A stretch of DNA of 64,000 bases from Hygrocybe punicea (Eukaryota; Basidiomycota; Agaricomycetes; Agaricales; Hygrophoraceae), in NCBI GenBank assembly GCA_963556145.1, contig OY744463.1, positions 7,750,001-7,814,000 of the forward strand, in the 5' to 3' direction. A program made the position numbers and the translations under genes. Of this stretch, positions 1 to 11,693 are shown one piece after another; within the stretch, counting starts at the first letter, position 1; each line of letters starts with the position of its first letter. The notes beneath the pieces were generated by a model. That model was not told the DNA's origin. It searched no databases and saw only the letters and a program-made list of their open reading frames with translations.

Positions 1-489
1 AATCTGGTGATATCTATTTAACTTGTTTAGTGGTTCGGATCATGAATCACAACAATTAACATGCCGAGTTTGATCATATGATATCGCTCCATTTGTATGG
101 CTCTGAAACTGTATATTGTGCCCGAAGGCTGTGTTTATTCCCATTTGGTTGCTTCCCGTGATGCAATGATTTCGTCATTGCCTATTCTTTACCATTAGCA
201 AATTAGCAAATTACCAAGATAGCATTGGTCTAGGCTGCAGTGGTGTGTTTTGTATGTGACGTTTGACTGAGATTATAATTAATAATCTACAAGAAAGAAT
301 TTGAGCCTGAACATACATTATATGTTTTAATTGATAACATTTATTGTATTGTTGAATTCTCTCCTTATTTTAGTCATAGATCATTCAAAGCAACAGATAA
401 ATTTGTTTTAATACAAGTACAAAAAATGTTGAATTCAAAGGCGATGGTAGAAGCATGTAGAAAGGAGCATGAAAGAATTTGAGCATAAT
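1..489. other. AT-rich intergenic stretch, no gene seen
   Basis: No reading frame with coding character and no recognisable domain was seen on either strand. The sequence is AT-rich and leads into the first hairpin-repeat copy. Confidence 0.5.
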
Positions 490-650
490 TGTTGCTGGAT
501 AATGTAATGCAACATAGGACATTCCATTCTGCCTGGTATTTGGGCAGCAACATTTTTTTTTGAAGTTGTTGTGGCTTGCCGAATGGTTGACGAACGAATC
601 GAACGCCGTTCGGCAAGTGTTTGGTAAGCCATATAAGCACTATTTATAAA
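490..650 (+). repeat. Hairpin-core repeat (family A), single copy
   Basis: This is one copy of a dispersed repeat found at least nine times in the window. It reads from a 'ttgctggataat' segment through 'tatttgggcagcaacat' and a T-run to the core. In the core, an arm like GCCGAA(C/T)GG, here with one change, is followed by GACGAACG and TCGAACG and closed by CCGTTCGGC. It continues 'aagtgtttggtaagccatata'. The core is better conserved than the flanks when compared with the copies near 5760, 5967, 11340 and 11730. It was probably spread as a MITE. No coding role is supported. Confidence 0.7.
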
Positions 651-1078
651 CGCCGGTCAGCAAGTGCTTGTTAACCTGTCACAAACATACTGATACATGC
701 TACATAGCTAGACAATTGCCACCACAGATGAACTGTAAGGTTAATCTTAGCCTGTCGATTTCATAACTAGCATTCGATCAATGATGCATATAGTAACATA
801 GAATACAGAATATTTGAATCAACTTACCAATCACTAGTGACTGTCATTCTCGGTTGTTTGACTTGGGATATTCTCTTATCTCAGTTCATGCATTAATCAC
901 AGCAGGGAACCGATCGATTTACGAATATAACAAGAAATACAAATTTCGCGATGGTAAATACATATGAAGAGGCGCACGAAAGACCCAGTTCCTAAAGCCA
1001 CAACCAACCAACATCTGACGGAAGAAACCATTAGTAAAATATGACACAGATCGTATCAACCTATGGACTCACTTCGAA
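651..1078. other. Intergenic, no gene seen
   Basis: This lies between the repeat copy and the 3' end of the minus-strand gene. Nothing recognisable was seen. Confidence 0.5.
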
Positions 1079-2957
1079 TTACAATCCTGGATCCAATTTG
1101 GATGAGGACGGCTTAGGGGGTGGCGTCGCGGATTGCACTGGAGCGGCCGAGGTGTGAATTTGCGGCGGGACAATATTGCCCCAATCCATCTCCATAGGTG
1201 AGACGCTTGGCTCCGTCGGGGTTGTTGACGTGTTTCGCGAAGACGCACATGTGCCAGGACGCAAAGCTAGACGTAGATGGGAGATATATTAATGTATATA
1301 ATGACGTGATGCTGAACAAGTTACCTAGAGTTGACAATTTCGTCTTCTTTTTTGCCGGCTTATTGCGATCCTCCATGTCGACGTCAAGATCCAATGCATG
1401 TGCGGCTTTGGCAAGTCTTTGCCTTTCCGTCTCCAAAACACTATCCTCAATTTGCTCACCACCACCTGGAGACGTTTTCGGGCGTTCATCAGACATGAGC
1501 TCATCCCGCACCTCACTCTCGGAGTCCTTGGTCTTATCATTCGAATCCAGCGGTCCAGATGTCCCGATATCCTGTTCCGAGGAGTCCAGCGTCACGGTTT
1601 CCAACTTCGACTTTTTGGTCTTCAATTTCTTGGAGACCTTCGGGACTTCAACAATGGCTGTCCATACCTTAATGGATATATTACGTTGGATAATGGAACT
1701 TACGTTTTCGAAACTTGGAATCATGGTCGTCCACCTCTGTTTTGATTTTCTCCATCTTTATGTCCTCTATGAATGGACATTGTAAATTATAAATCTCATA
1801 TATTGCGTTCAATCACTTACCACCATCGTCCTCTGCGATCTCTGATGCTCTTGTGCGCTCTATAGTGATGAAGCTTGGATATTATTAGCAGGGTCAAAGA
1901 AACGTGGCTTACTTGACTTCGGTTTGGGTTTGGGTTTGCCCTTCCCCTTTGTCATCATTTCATCTGGACAGGGCAAAGATCAATGTCATTATATATATAT
2001 AAAGTGGAAAATGGTAATGCAGACCAGTTACATGATCCTTCTTCTTGTCCTCCGAAACCGCCTTTGCTTTTCCTTTTCCCTTACCAGATGGGACCGAATC
2101 CTCTGTAGGTTATATGAAGGTACTGCTAAAATGCAATCTCTGTTGTGGATCCTACCGTTTTTAATGGAGATATCGTGTTCTCTACACCATGTGATGACCC
2201 GAGGGATAATTGCACGCTTGGTGGCATCGTCCTGTCCATTGAACTTCCATCCAATAACAGTACCATTGTGCCATGACGGAACGGAGTCATCGTATTCGCC
2301 CCAGTCTATCAAAAGCTATATTTAATTTATCTGTTGTGATGCGGATGAACACATACCGAGATCCTCTGGCATTATGTCTGTATTGATCGCACCATGTTGT
2401 ATCAATGCCGCAGGGGAATGTTTCTTCACATAATATTCTTTGAGAAGCCACTCATCGAAAACCGTACTGCGCCAATCGCTATTCATCTCCTTTGCCTCTG
2501 TTGCCTTCAGCACCTCATCCCATACTTCATCCATCACGACGTCGGTGTATTTCAGATAACATCGAAGAATATCGGTAGCCTCTTGATCTCGTTTAACATA
2601 TTCTGGTGAATATTGAGGTGCCTTCTTGTCAGCGATGGCCATTGTTACATATATATACATGTTCATGCGATATATGATGCGTCGTAGTGCTTCCTCATAT
2701 CAAGACGGCAGTTCGCGCCATACTTCACCTCGAGCGGCGACATCGTGAGGATGAGCTTTGATCATATACAGATTGCGTGATAAGACTGGAACGGTACCAG
2801 AAGTCTTGTATTCCGCTGGTATCTCATCAGGAACCATATATTGAATCTGGAAAATCGCGTGGAGTTCCTGCATCTTCTTTGGCGCGGTATCAGGCCAGTA
2901 TTTAAAGGCAGATGGGTTTATGGCAGGGGTGGAGACTTTGATGACAGGAACAGCCAT
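1079..2957 (-). CDS. Hypothetical multi-exon protein with basic, disordered C-terminal half
   Basis: I do not recognise the family. From an ATG at 2957 the protein begins MAVPVIKV. It continues through an exon around 2640-2340 (KYTDVVMDEVWDEV) and one around 2312-2160 (IDWGEYDDSVPSWHNGT, then an ITWCREHDISI segment). After short introns (for example GTATGT at about 2357) follows a Lys-rich low-complexity part with GKGKGKAKA and KGKGKPKPKPK runs. The last two exons (about 1724-1325 and 1264-1079) are rich in Ser, Glu, Lys and Pro, which suggests a disordered, possibly nuclear tail. The junction near 2700 has no clean GT donor, so the first exon may belong to a separate model. The layout resembles the minus-strand gene at 6438-8479: a conserved folded part next to a charged tail. 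The gene call is fair, the exact exons are tentative and the function is unknown. Confidence 0.5.
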
Positions 2958-4005
2958 TGGAGGAGCAGAGTTTAATGCTTGGGCAGAATGGAGAGAAAAT
3001 TTCGGGTAAGTGGAAAAGGGCAAACCTCGTGTGCCAAATGGAGACATAAATAACAACCGGAATCACCTGATCCAATTTGACAACGTTTTAGGGCACATGT
3101 TCGCCGCGTCGTGGATGACATGCAGAATACAGCCATACATAGAAGAAAACATACCCAAACATACTTTGCTATCTGTTTTTATTACGGTTTTGCTCACGAG
3201 ACGGATATACAAGGGGTGTTGAACACACCATTATGAAATATATCAGGATGGATACTCAGTCTTAAAGATTTTCCTGTGTTCGTGATATTTTCAGTCTGAC
3301 ATAAACTGAAGGCTCACACACATCGACAATGTATCTATGTATCGCGGTATTCTCATCTCATATATCTGAACGCAACTGAAAGGTTAGTTGAATTTTTTTT
3401 GGTTCATTCCTTCCAGACTCTCCGTAGCAATTAGTTTCCATCCAACATTAGACAATCTCGATTTTCTTTAATCTATTCGGAATGTAAGGGTTAGTATACT
3501 TCTTACTGTTTATTGTTCAAGGAGATTGCAAGTCATGTAGAGTACGATTTGAGTTCTTCTTAATCGTAGTATAGATTGCAATCATTGCTGGACATTGTCA
3601 TTCAATGTAGGACAATCCATTCTGTTAGTCTAACATTGGTAGAATATCATTATAGAGGTATTTGAGAGTCAGTGACATCAGATATTAATACTGGGCAATG
3701 TCTTAAGTCACAGTTTAAGTCACATTAAGTCACGTTAAGTGGAAAGGTGTTTTCCTGATGTTGTACAAATTTAGAATTACACCTATCGAATGTATTTGGG
3801 CAGTTTGATGTCTGTCTGAGTAAATATATCTTCTAAGCAATATCCGACAGATTTTCAGTGAATAAAACTATTGAATGATGATACGTAGTCCAATTGTCTG
3901 AAATATTAGCATTGCACCGCTGTGTTCTAAATAGTTGTTTGATACACTTACTTAATTTACATCTTATTACTCGATTGTAAACATATAATATCTTATACAT
4001 ATACT
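2958..4005. other. Intergenic with a small relic of repeat family A
   Basis: No gene was recognised. At about 3574-3624 there is a degenerate piece of the family A repeat ('attgctggacattgtcattcaa...gacaatccattctg') without its hairpin core. A short stretch near 3705-3740 repeats 'aagtcaca' three to four times. Confidence 0.5.
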
Positions 4006-4351
4006 ATGTTCTTCAACGAAGCTCAACGCCCGAAGTTGCATGAATGCCAACTAAATGACGTCGGAGGAGACCAAATCAATATACGTAAGTTTTATTATTT
4101 GATATGAATTCAAATTAATATGTTAGTAGTGATTGTAAACTGATCAAATGACCGGTCCGAGGCAAGGCGAGAGAGACGGTTGAGACGGGCCGTGGAACGG
4201 CGTGAGGTGCGTTTCAGATACGAAATCAAACGGTATGGTCTAGAGAATTGTTGTAGGTCGATGGCTAATAATTCAAAACAGGGTTATTTTAGTTGTCGTT
4301 GGTTTTGCATTAGGGTTTGCGTTGGCGATGTGGCGGATGAGGCTAGAGTAA
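4006..4351 (+). pseudogene. Small tail-anchored membrane protein, paralogue with one premature stop
   Basis: Three exons give a protein parallel to the gene at 12230-12574. Exon 1 (4006-4084) encodes MFFNEAQRPKLHECQLND and ends in DQINI. Intron 1 (4085-4129, 45 nt) has the same length and position as in the paralogue. Exon 2 encodes a very basic helix (SEARRERRLRRA). Intron 2 is 4233-4281 (49 nt). Exon 3 encodes one hydrophobic segment (VILVVVGFALGFALAMW) and ends at TAA 4349-4351. In exon 2 a TGA at 4141-4143 stands where the paralogue has TTA (Leu), so this copy is probably dead unless read through. A transposon with an 8-bp target duplication starts at the base after the stop codon. The function is unknown. 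The architecture (basic coiled helix, then a C-terminal membrane anchor) suggests a tail-anchored protein. Confidence 0.7.
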
Positions 4352-4497
4352 TAGTGATGCCGAAGTTCGGTTCAGAACCGGTCCTAACCCGGTTTGAACT
4401 GCAAACCGATAGATACGATTCTTCCCGTCATTTTAATCCACTGATCATCCAAAACGGTCAAGTATTGAGTGAGTTATGATTAAAACAACTTTGACTC

Positions 4498-4850
4498 AAT
4501 ATATATATATATTTGATTTTAAAAATGGCAATAACATTATAAATAAAATAGATAAAATTACCAAATTATTTGAGTACATTGCCCACACTAAATGATAATT
4601 GGTCCTCTGCTAAGATTAGTTAATTTAACCAATATCTGGTCACTCATCAAACTGACTTCAATTTGTAACCAATTATGCAGAAATTCCAAGTTGGTCCAAC
4701 AGGTGAGTGGATATTGATTATATTAATTAATGTTAACAGAGAACCCATTACCTTTTGATGAGGGTAATGTACTCAAATAATTTGGTAATCTTACCTATTT
4801 TACTTATAATGCTATTTTCATTTTTTAAAATCACAATCTATATATTGGGA
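4498..4850. mobile_element. Nested palindromic MITE (family B)
   Basis: This inverted repeat sits inside the hAT-type element. The left arm contains 'aaaatggcaataacattata' and 'ttaccaaattatttgag'. The right arm contains their complements ('ctcaaataatttggtaa', 'ataatgctattttcatttt'). The same terminal sequence, ATGGC(A/T)ATAACATT, recurs in the MITE split between 17331 and 19415, so both belong to one family. No coding content was seen. Confidence 0.65.
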
Positions 4851-5200
4851 GGACATCCGTAATGATAAAAATATTCTGGGCAATAAACAGGGTGCCAGTT
4901 GGGGTTGGAACCGCTTTGCTTATATCAGGTTGGGATCATTGATGGAACCAATAGATGACATGCCAGTGATCGGCATAGCCCACTTCAGGAGGTCAGACCT
5001 TGAAAATAGTTTTTGTAGTCTATTCAGGGGGTCGACCCCCTCCAATAGATATCACATCTCTGTATTATATCTGTACCCCGTTTAGGGTGGGGAGTTCAAA
5101 TGTTTTTCTGGGGTCTTTGCGGTGTTGGAATCTCGTCCCAACATGGGGAAACTATATCCGAATAAAAGATATGTTATGGATGTCCTCCCATTGTGAATAA
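4848..5200. repeat. Second nested inverted-repeat segment
   Basis: The segment is bounded by 'gggaggacatcc' at about 4849 and its complement 'ggatgtcctccc' at about 5180. It holds a GC-rich palindrome-like stretch, 'gggggtcgacccc', near 5028-5040. It is probably a small insertion within the hAT-type element. It has no recognisable genes. Confidence 0.45.
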
Positions 5201-5724
5201 AAGTTATTTTAATCATAACTCACTCAATACTTGACCGTTTTGGATGATCAGGGGATCAAAATGAAGCTGACAGGTAGGAGAAGCTTTAAATCAAATCGGT
5301 TCGGCGTTTGAACCGGGTTTGAACGCGAACCGAACGCTAAGAAACGGTTTGAAGCGGTTTTGGTTTTGGTTCGTCATTTTGCTGAACCGAACCGGCGGTT
5401 TCGGTTCAGGTTTTTGAAAAAACCGAAAAAACCGAACCGAACCGAACTTCGGCATCACTATAGAGTAAACGAATAAGAATATCCGATCATCATATGCTTC
5501 AGAAATATTTGGCGTTTACCAGTATCATAACATGGGTACTAGTTTCAGTCACCTTTATGTGAACCTTACTAAAATACTAAAATTTATCATTACAATTCAA
5601 AGCCGTCTGGCAACGTTATGGTGATAGATAAATCCTCTTCAGGCGTAGAACATTGATGCTGACGTGATTCAGATATCACAAAGGTAGTAGAAAATATGGA
5701 ATTTAGTTGAACAAATACTAAATT

Positions 5725-6245
5725 TAGGCAGCAGCATATTTGTTACAATTGTTGTGGCTTGCCGAACGGTTGACGAACGAATTGAACGCCGTTCGGCAAG
5801 TGTTTGGTAAGCCATATAAACACTCAAACATAATCCAGTGCTAGTAGATAATTGTTATATAAGTATTGCTCGGCATGCAGTACAATGGCTTGCTAGACAT
5901 TGTCATTCAATACAGGACAATCCATTCTGGCTGGAATTTGGGCAGCAGCATTTTTGTTACAATTGTTATGGCTTACCGAACGGTTGACGAACGAATCGAA
6001 CGCCGTTCGGCAAGTGTTTGGTAAGCCATATAAGCACTCAAACATAATCCAGTGCTAGTACACAATTGTTGAATAAGTATTGCTCGGTAGGCAGCACTAT
6101 GGCCACATTTGTTGCTGGACATAGAACAGTCCATTCTGTCTCATAGTTGGGAAGCAGCGCTTTCTTCACAATTGTCATGGCTTGCAGAACAGTCAGTAAA
6201 CAGGCCGAATGCCGTGCAATAAGTACATGGTGAGCCACCTAAGCA
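5725..6245 (+). repeat. Three tandem copies of repeat family A (about 207-bp period)
   Basis: Two near-identical units and one degenerate unit follow head to tail. The cores start near 5760, 5967 and 6181, giving a spacing of about 207-214 bp. Each unit runs from 'gacattgtcattcaata' through 'ggaatttgggcagcagcat' to the GCCGAACGG / CCGTTCGGC core, and on through 'taagccatata' and 'taatccagtgctagta'. The third unit has lost the right half of the core. Confidence 0.75.
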
Positions 6246-6437
6246 ATATATTGGCAACCATGCTAATCCTTAACCACCACTGTACATGACATCAACACTA
6301 CCTTGACTAGGTTGAGCAGTCATAATACGTTGTTGCCTTCGGTACAATTTTCTAGGCTTTCAGGTGATTCATAGGGCACATATCGACGTTGACGAGGTTT
6401 ACAGATTACAAAGCGATGATATTTGATGTCACCAGGA

Positions 6438-8479
6438 CATCATTTCGGCACTCCCAACACCATGACCCATTGAACATTGAGGGAGATGCTCTTTATCAAG
6501 TCCTCCGCACACTTGAAAGTACTAATCGTATGCCCAACAACGACACAGGAATCAGCTGGAATGTCATGCGGGAAATGTGGAAGCTGTTGGAGAGTCTTCA
6601 GCGTTGTAGCAAAGTCCGTTTTGACCTTTCGTCCATCGAACATGGGCACTATCATTCCTTTAAAACACAGCTATTCTGTATCCATGAGCACTTACCAATA
6701 TCGTGAAAAGAAAGCGCTGCCTTTTGATAGGATGGCGCTGCCCGACGAGTGAAGGGGCTGAGTTTCCCCGATTTGGAAGGCGATGCCTCTGTACAACCCG
6801 ATTTAAGTTATTCATCAAAAGTTAATATTAGACGTACTACTCGGAGATATGTCCATTGCACTTGCAGAAGTGGTTGCGAAGGACACAAAGTCCTTGAATA
6901 GTAGTGCTCGAAATTCCACCTCACTGATTACCATTCCAATTGCACCAATATATCGCTCCCACTCGCCTTGGAACAGTGCGCCCTGGATAACCTTGACAGG
7001 TTTCGTGTTACTACCCACCTTTGGTTCGTCCAGGTAACAGGATTCCACCATGATGACAGATGTGAAGATAGTTGGATCGCCTCCTCCAACAGCATGGAAG
7101 AAGTTTCGCCCAAATCCACCTGTAGAGATTCGGGCTGGATCATCTCGAGAAAGATTCGAATATTTGCCAGAGCGAACGAAAGTGATGGCGGAAAACAACA
7201 AACTGCATTATACGAAATTTAATCACTATAATCATTCTGAAGATATCGAAACAACTGACTCTCTGTTGATCTTATAAACGTTGGAAAGGATTTGGCTAAA
7301 CTCCGGATTGCCATTTCCAATGGCACTGGACCAAGATACCATTGCCGCCGCCCTGAATTCGCTTCAGTATATCATGGATATATTGAATGAAGTACATATA
7401 CATACTTGATGTTTACACACTCCTGATAGGTATCGATAAGCTGTGCATCTCGATTTCCAATATCGGACTCATCGACATCCGGAGATGGTAAACTTAATAC
7501 AGGATATTCATCATGAAAAGACTAGGTCAAACGCACCTGGTGATCCGGTGCTGAAAATAATTCGCCTCTCCATCATTGCTACTAGACTCTTTGTTATCAT
7601 CACTGTCACCAACCACCGCAGTCTTGGTAAAGGTAGATGTCATAGCTTTGGAGGTGCTGACATCATTCACGTGTAAGGAACGCCCACACCAATGCATAGA
7701 TAATTTCACAATACATACCGGAACACATCATCAGACCTCTTGGTCAAACTGAATTTGACCTTGGTATGAATCCTAGAATGTCCAGCATAAGCTAGATGTC
7801 ATCAAAGGCGGACAAGTCAACTCACTTGGAATCGCCGTCTTCATCATCATCAGCGTTTTCAAGGTCGTCCAATTTATGATGACTGGATTTCTGCTTCTTG
7901 GAGGGAGAATATGTATCACTAACGATGAGAACTGAATGATGAACGAGACAGATAGGTAATAACATGATATTTACATATCATTGTCGATGTCTATAATATT
8001 GGGCGATGGTGAAAGATAGCGTCGTTTTCCTCTGGAAAAAAAAGAAAAGCAATTAGCATCATAAGACATACATGTCATATTAAATGACTTACTTCGCTTT
8101 GGTTTCGGACAATTTCTTGGTAGGCCTAATTAACGGAATATATTAACAAAGCAAAGTAGAAATGAAGAATTCTACAAACGTTTTAGACGCTTTGGAAACT
8201 ACAACACTGCCAATGCTTCAAATGCTAATAATATCATCCTCTGCCTCCGATAGAGCGACACTGTCCAAACGTTAGGAGAATGTAACACAATTCGTATGTA
8301 CATACACATCATCATCAACCCATTTGGCAGCGGCATGTTTCCCCTTTTTTCCCACTGCTGCACGCCTGTTATTTATACAGATCAGTGACGGAACAGACAG
8401 GAAACATATGAGGTTACATAGGAGCCCTCGATCTGAGCTTTGAATTCGGTTTAGCGGTCGCAGACTTCTTGGGAGGCAT
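6438..8479 (-). CDS. Conserved mushroom-type hypothetical protein
   Basis: The start at 8479 reads MPPKKSATAKPNSKLRSRAP, a basic nuclear-like N terminus. Short exons follow (RAAVGKKGKHAAAKW, then Ser/Asp/Lys-rich pieces from about 8100 to 7530). The C-terminal exons at about 7201-6830 (AVGGGDPTIFTSVIMVESC, EWERYIGAIGMVISEVEF) and 6655-6438 (ADSCVVVGHTIS, SLNVQWVMVLGVPK, stop) are the best conserved part. As I recall, a pattern like 'pxDSCVVVGHTIS...lNvQWVMVLG' recurs in many Agaricomycete hypothetical proteins, but I cannot name a function. The inner exons between 7500 and 8250 are guessed from GT-AG pairs. Charged, disordered first half and folded second half. Confidence 0.5.
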
Positions 8480-8629
8480 TGAAACAAGAGGAACTAACGC
8501 ATAGCCAAATGTTTCCTCGACTTTAAATCCACCTGTATGGAGGATGAACAATAGAACATATGACATCCCGATGACCAATCACCTGATATGCTGGTGTATG
8601 CTACAACACCACAAATATGGAACCTTTTG

Positions 8630-9035
8630 AGTGGAAGAAATGATGGACGGACGTGTTATCAAAGCCGGGATAACCGGGATTCATGAAAACCGGATATCGT
8701 TGACTAAAGGAAATGAAGGATTAACATGTGATCAATGTCATGGTGGCCGGGTCTCAATAAACACGGAATATCTTGAGCAGGCGGAGGGTGCGTTAGCTCC
8801 TAATCAATGTCGGGATAACCAGGTCTCAATAAACCGGAAACAGTCTGAGCGGGAGAAATGATGGAAAGGCTGTTAACCAATGCCAGGATGACCGGACTTC
8901 GATGAAACAGCAACCTCTTTGGCGAAAGAAATGATGAATGAGCTCGATCAATGCTGGGATGACTAAGTTCATTCATAAATAGAAATTCGCTAACCAAAAG
9001 GAGATATTGCCAGTTCGATACATATCGGCTTGGCT
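8630..9035 (+). repeat. Decayed tandem repeats, about 80-90 bp units
   Basis: Four to five imperfect units share the order 'aaatgatg(g/a)a...gttaaccaatgccaggatgaccgg...cg(a/g)tgaaac'. Variants of '(g/c)caatg(t/c)(c/t)gggataacc(a/g)gg(t/a)' and 'tctcaataaac(c/a)cgga' recur near 8670, 8740, 8810, 8880 and 8960. Divergence between units is high, so the array is old. Confidence 0.5.
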
Positions 9036-9300
9036 GACAAATACAATCAAATCGGTACAGGGGCTACAACAACAAAAGGATCAAGATATTGCGGCACCGT
9101 AGCTGGCTGTGCAAACATATTCTGTTTCAAACGTAAATGCAGAAACACTAAACGACATCCACACAATACCTATAATCAGAAGATTGAGAATGAAAATGTC
9201 ACATGTGTATTTTGTGCTGAAGCATGTGATCAGGATATACTTGTACATTCCGAGAAAAGTATTTCTCTATATCAATCAACTTTTTCTTCCATATTCAACG

Positions 9301-10482
9301 ATGGACGACCATTATAATTTCACAGACGCATGTGAGCCATACATACACATACATTCACTCATCCCTGATATGACATTGACAGCCAAATACTTGGAAAGCC
9401 TCATAGCCACACGATTAAATGACGATGATACTCAACTAGCGAATTCCGCAAATGTCAGTAATCACACTGAAAAGATTATCATGTTGATCATATGCACAGA
9501 TTTCGAATGTCAATGTCATACATAACAATTGCCCAAACTGCTGGAGATTTACATTGCTGGCGACAGATACAACGGAACCAGAAGAATTGGTCTTAAGCCT
9601 GCAAGCAATATTGGCAAAGAAGGATCTACCACCCATCACAACAATGTAAGGGTAATATATCTTATATGACAAGAATACTTTATAGAACTCCAATAGTCCA
9701 CCCAAACGCCAAATCCCATTTATCCGTCAAAGCGTTATCGTTACAGGTCTTAATACCACAGGCTTCAATTCCTTTATCGATAACCTTCATATTCTGCATC
9801 GGAAGCTAGCTCGTTATTTCCCCAAACGTGCCATACAGGACTTTATGCCAGCTACCTACATGGAATACACCGCATTAGCAATAGGAACCCGATATTTTAC
9901 TGATCGCCGATCCAATGACACATCCCGTGAAATCCCATTCGACCGCAATGTTGATCCCAAAGGCATCCTAACGTCCATGGCCAATGCACGATATTTCCAT
10001 GGAATGGACAACCGGGTTCTTTATTTCAAGTTGGAGTCAAGTGGGAATTGATCTCAGTGAGTGTTTGATCATTATGATACAAATACCCGGATTACAAGAA
10101 AAAACATATTAGCTTTGTGCCTGGAAATCCTATTTGCTTCAGAGTTGGTGATATCGTTGAGGTTCAATTCACGGTATCGGCGGTTCCTGTGAGGGGAGAC
10201 AAGTTCAAGATGATTTTATGCCTGCGATCATTGGCGTTGGTTGAAAGTGACTTTACAGAGGTATCGTTCATATCTTTGCTGTAATTCAGATGTCCACTAA
10301 TTTGTACACTCTCTCAGGATGTGGCCATGAATCGAAAGAACACAAATGTATACGCGCCCACTCCATTATCCAGAATTTCAATCAAACGCAGAGTAGGCTA
10401 CGACTATCTAGACGATAATGCGGACGATATCGTGGAGACAAGGAGGCATCTCAAAAATATGAATATTGAGCAAAGGGATTAA
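9301..10482 (+). CDS. Conserved Agaricomycete hypothetical protein
   Basis: ATG at 9301 gives MDDHYNFTDACEPYIHIHS. Later exons encode LLATDTTEPEELVLSLQ (9543-9650) and LHRKLARYFPKRA followed by YMEYTALAIGTRYF (about 9790-9900). Next come IPFDRNVDPKGIL, then CFRVGDIVEVQF and KFKMILCLRSLAL (10105-10260). The last exon (10319-10482) contains ISIKRRVGYDYLDD. The blocks 'yvEYTALAIGtRYF', 'iPFDrnVDPkGiL' and 'FRVGDIVEvQ' look like a family I associate with repeated hypothetical proteins of mushroom genomes, but I know of no biochemical role. The intron between about 9470 and 9540 is unresolved. No signal peptide or membrane segment is evident. Confidence 0.55.
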
Positions 10483-11034
10483 TGGGGTATATGGATTCTG
10501 TTCCAACATCCACAGGCCTTTGGTATTCGTATCTATGAAGACTATCTCACAATATATTTTGTACTACCACCGAAACTTTTGTAATACTTACTGTGCCAGG
10601 ATTTTCGTAATAGGATGTCAAAGTATTCCTCACAGTAGTTTAAAACATTTGTAGAAGTCCATCAAAGGAATGCGGAATATACTTGAAAGAATTTGTTGGA
10701 GTGCTCCTTCAGGTATTTGTAATACCGCAAGAGATTTGTAGCAGTTTTCAAAAATTGTACAGGTTCATGGTTTTTATTATGCAGCTTATATAGATGTGTA
10801 GTAGTACTTAAAACCTTTGTGGTACTCCTCATTAACACATAATGCCTTCAGGTATTTGTAATATTCTATTATACAGACGATGTCAGCAGGCGAAATTCCG
10901 AAAATCCCATTGTACATGGCTTGTCAGATATATGTCAAGTAGGGAGTTGTATAATGGTCACAGAACATGCATACCAGCATCCAAACATATGACAAGCCAT
11001 ATTTAAAACTGTTAGTGCAGCGACATTCTTATTA
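10483..11034. other. Intergenic with short dispersed direct repeats
   Basis: No gene was seen. The phrase 'ccttcaggtatttgtaata' occurs at about 10708 and 10848, and variants of 'atttgtagtagt' recur between them, suggesting an old repeat. Confidence 0.4.
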
Positions 11035-11170
11035 AAATTGTTTGTTGCTGAATCTTATCACCAATTGTATGAGAATGTATTCTATATGGGATTTGGGCAG
11101 CAACATCTTTTTGAGAATTGTTGTGGTTTGCCGAACGGTTGACGAACAGGTCATGGAAGCACCATTTGGC
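11035..11170 (+). repeat. Partial copy of repeat family A
   Basis: The stretch 'gggatttgggcagcaacat', T-run, 'ttgccgaacggttgacgaac' matches the left half of family A. The closing CCGTTCGGC half is missing or diverged. Confidence 0.6.
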
Positions 11171-11287
11171 AGATTCTCATTAAGCACAAGTACACTAATG
11201 CATGGTAAATGGCTTGGTGAACGATTGCAAAATGGGTATTGCTCCGTATGCAGTACTATTGCGCAATCATTGCTGGATAATATAATC

Positions 11288-11693
11288 CAATGTATTATGC
11301 CTGGTATTTGGGCAGGAACATTTTTTTTGAAGTTGTTGTGGCTTGCCGAATGGTTGACGAATGAATCGAACGCCGTTCGGCAAGTGCTTGTTAAGTCATA
11401 TAAATATGTATTAATTCCAAAATCTTGTCTTACATGTCTTATGGGTTATCACACACCTGGGCGAAGATTTACAGCAATCATTGTGTCGATGGTACTGTAT
11501 ACTAAGCAATACACATTTGACAAGTATCTACTCAGACATGTAAGACAAGACTTAGGCATTAATATATTTGTGACTGCTTAGATGGCTTTACAAGCACTTG
11601 CCGAACGGCGTTCAATTCGTTTGTCAACCGTTCGGCAAGCCACAACAACTTCAAAAAAAATGTTCCTGCCCAAATACCAGGCATAATACATTG
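11288..11693. mobile_element. MITE built from two inverted family A arms, copy 1
   Basis: The left arm carries 'caatgtattatgcctggta' and the hairpin core (about 11345-11382). The right arm (11585-11693) is its inverted complement and ends 'ggcataatacattg'. The middle has a second inverted pair, 'ttgtcttacatgt' / 'acatgtaagacaa', so most of the 406 bp could fold on itself. No coding content is believable, although long open frames run across it because both arms lack stops. Confidence 0.75.

Larger units (their letters stand above)
4344..5468. mobile_element. Non-autonomous hAT-type element with 8-bp target duplication
   Basis: The element runs 4352-5460. Its left end, TAGTGATGCCGAAGTTCGG, is mirrored by CCGAACTTCGGCATCACTA at its right end. 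The 8-bp sequence TAGAGTAA stands directly before (4344-4351) and after (5461-5468), as expected for hAT insertion (8-bp duplication, TAG-type termini). The arms are about 150-250 bp and rich in AACCGGTTC-like motifs. The middle is filled by two nested inverted-repeat elements (4498-4850 and 4848-5200). No transposase is encoded, so it must have been moved by a relative. Confidence 0.8.
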
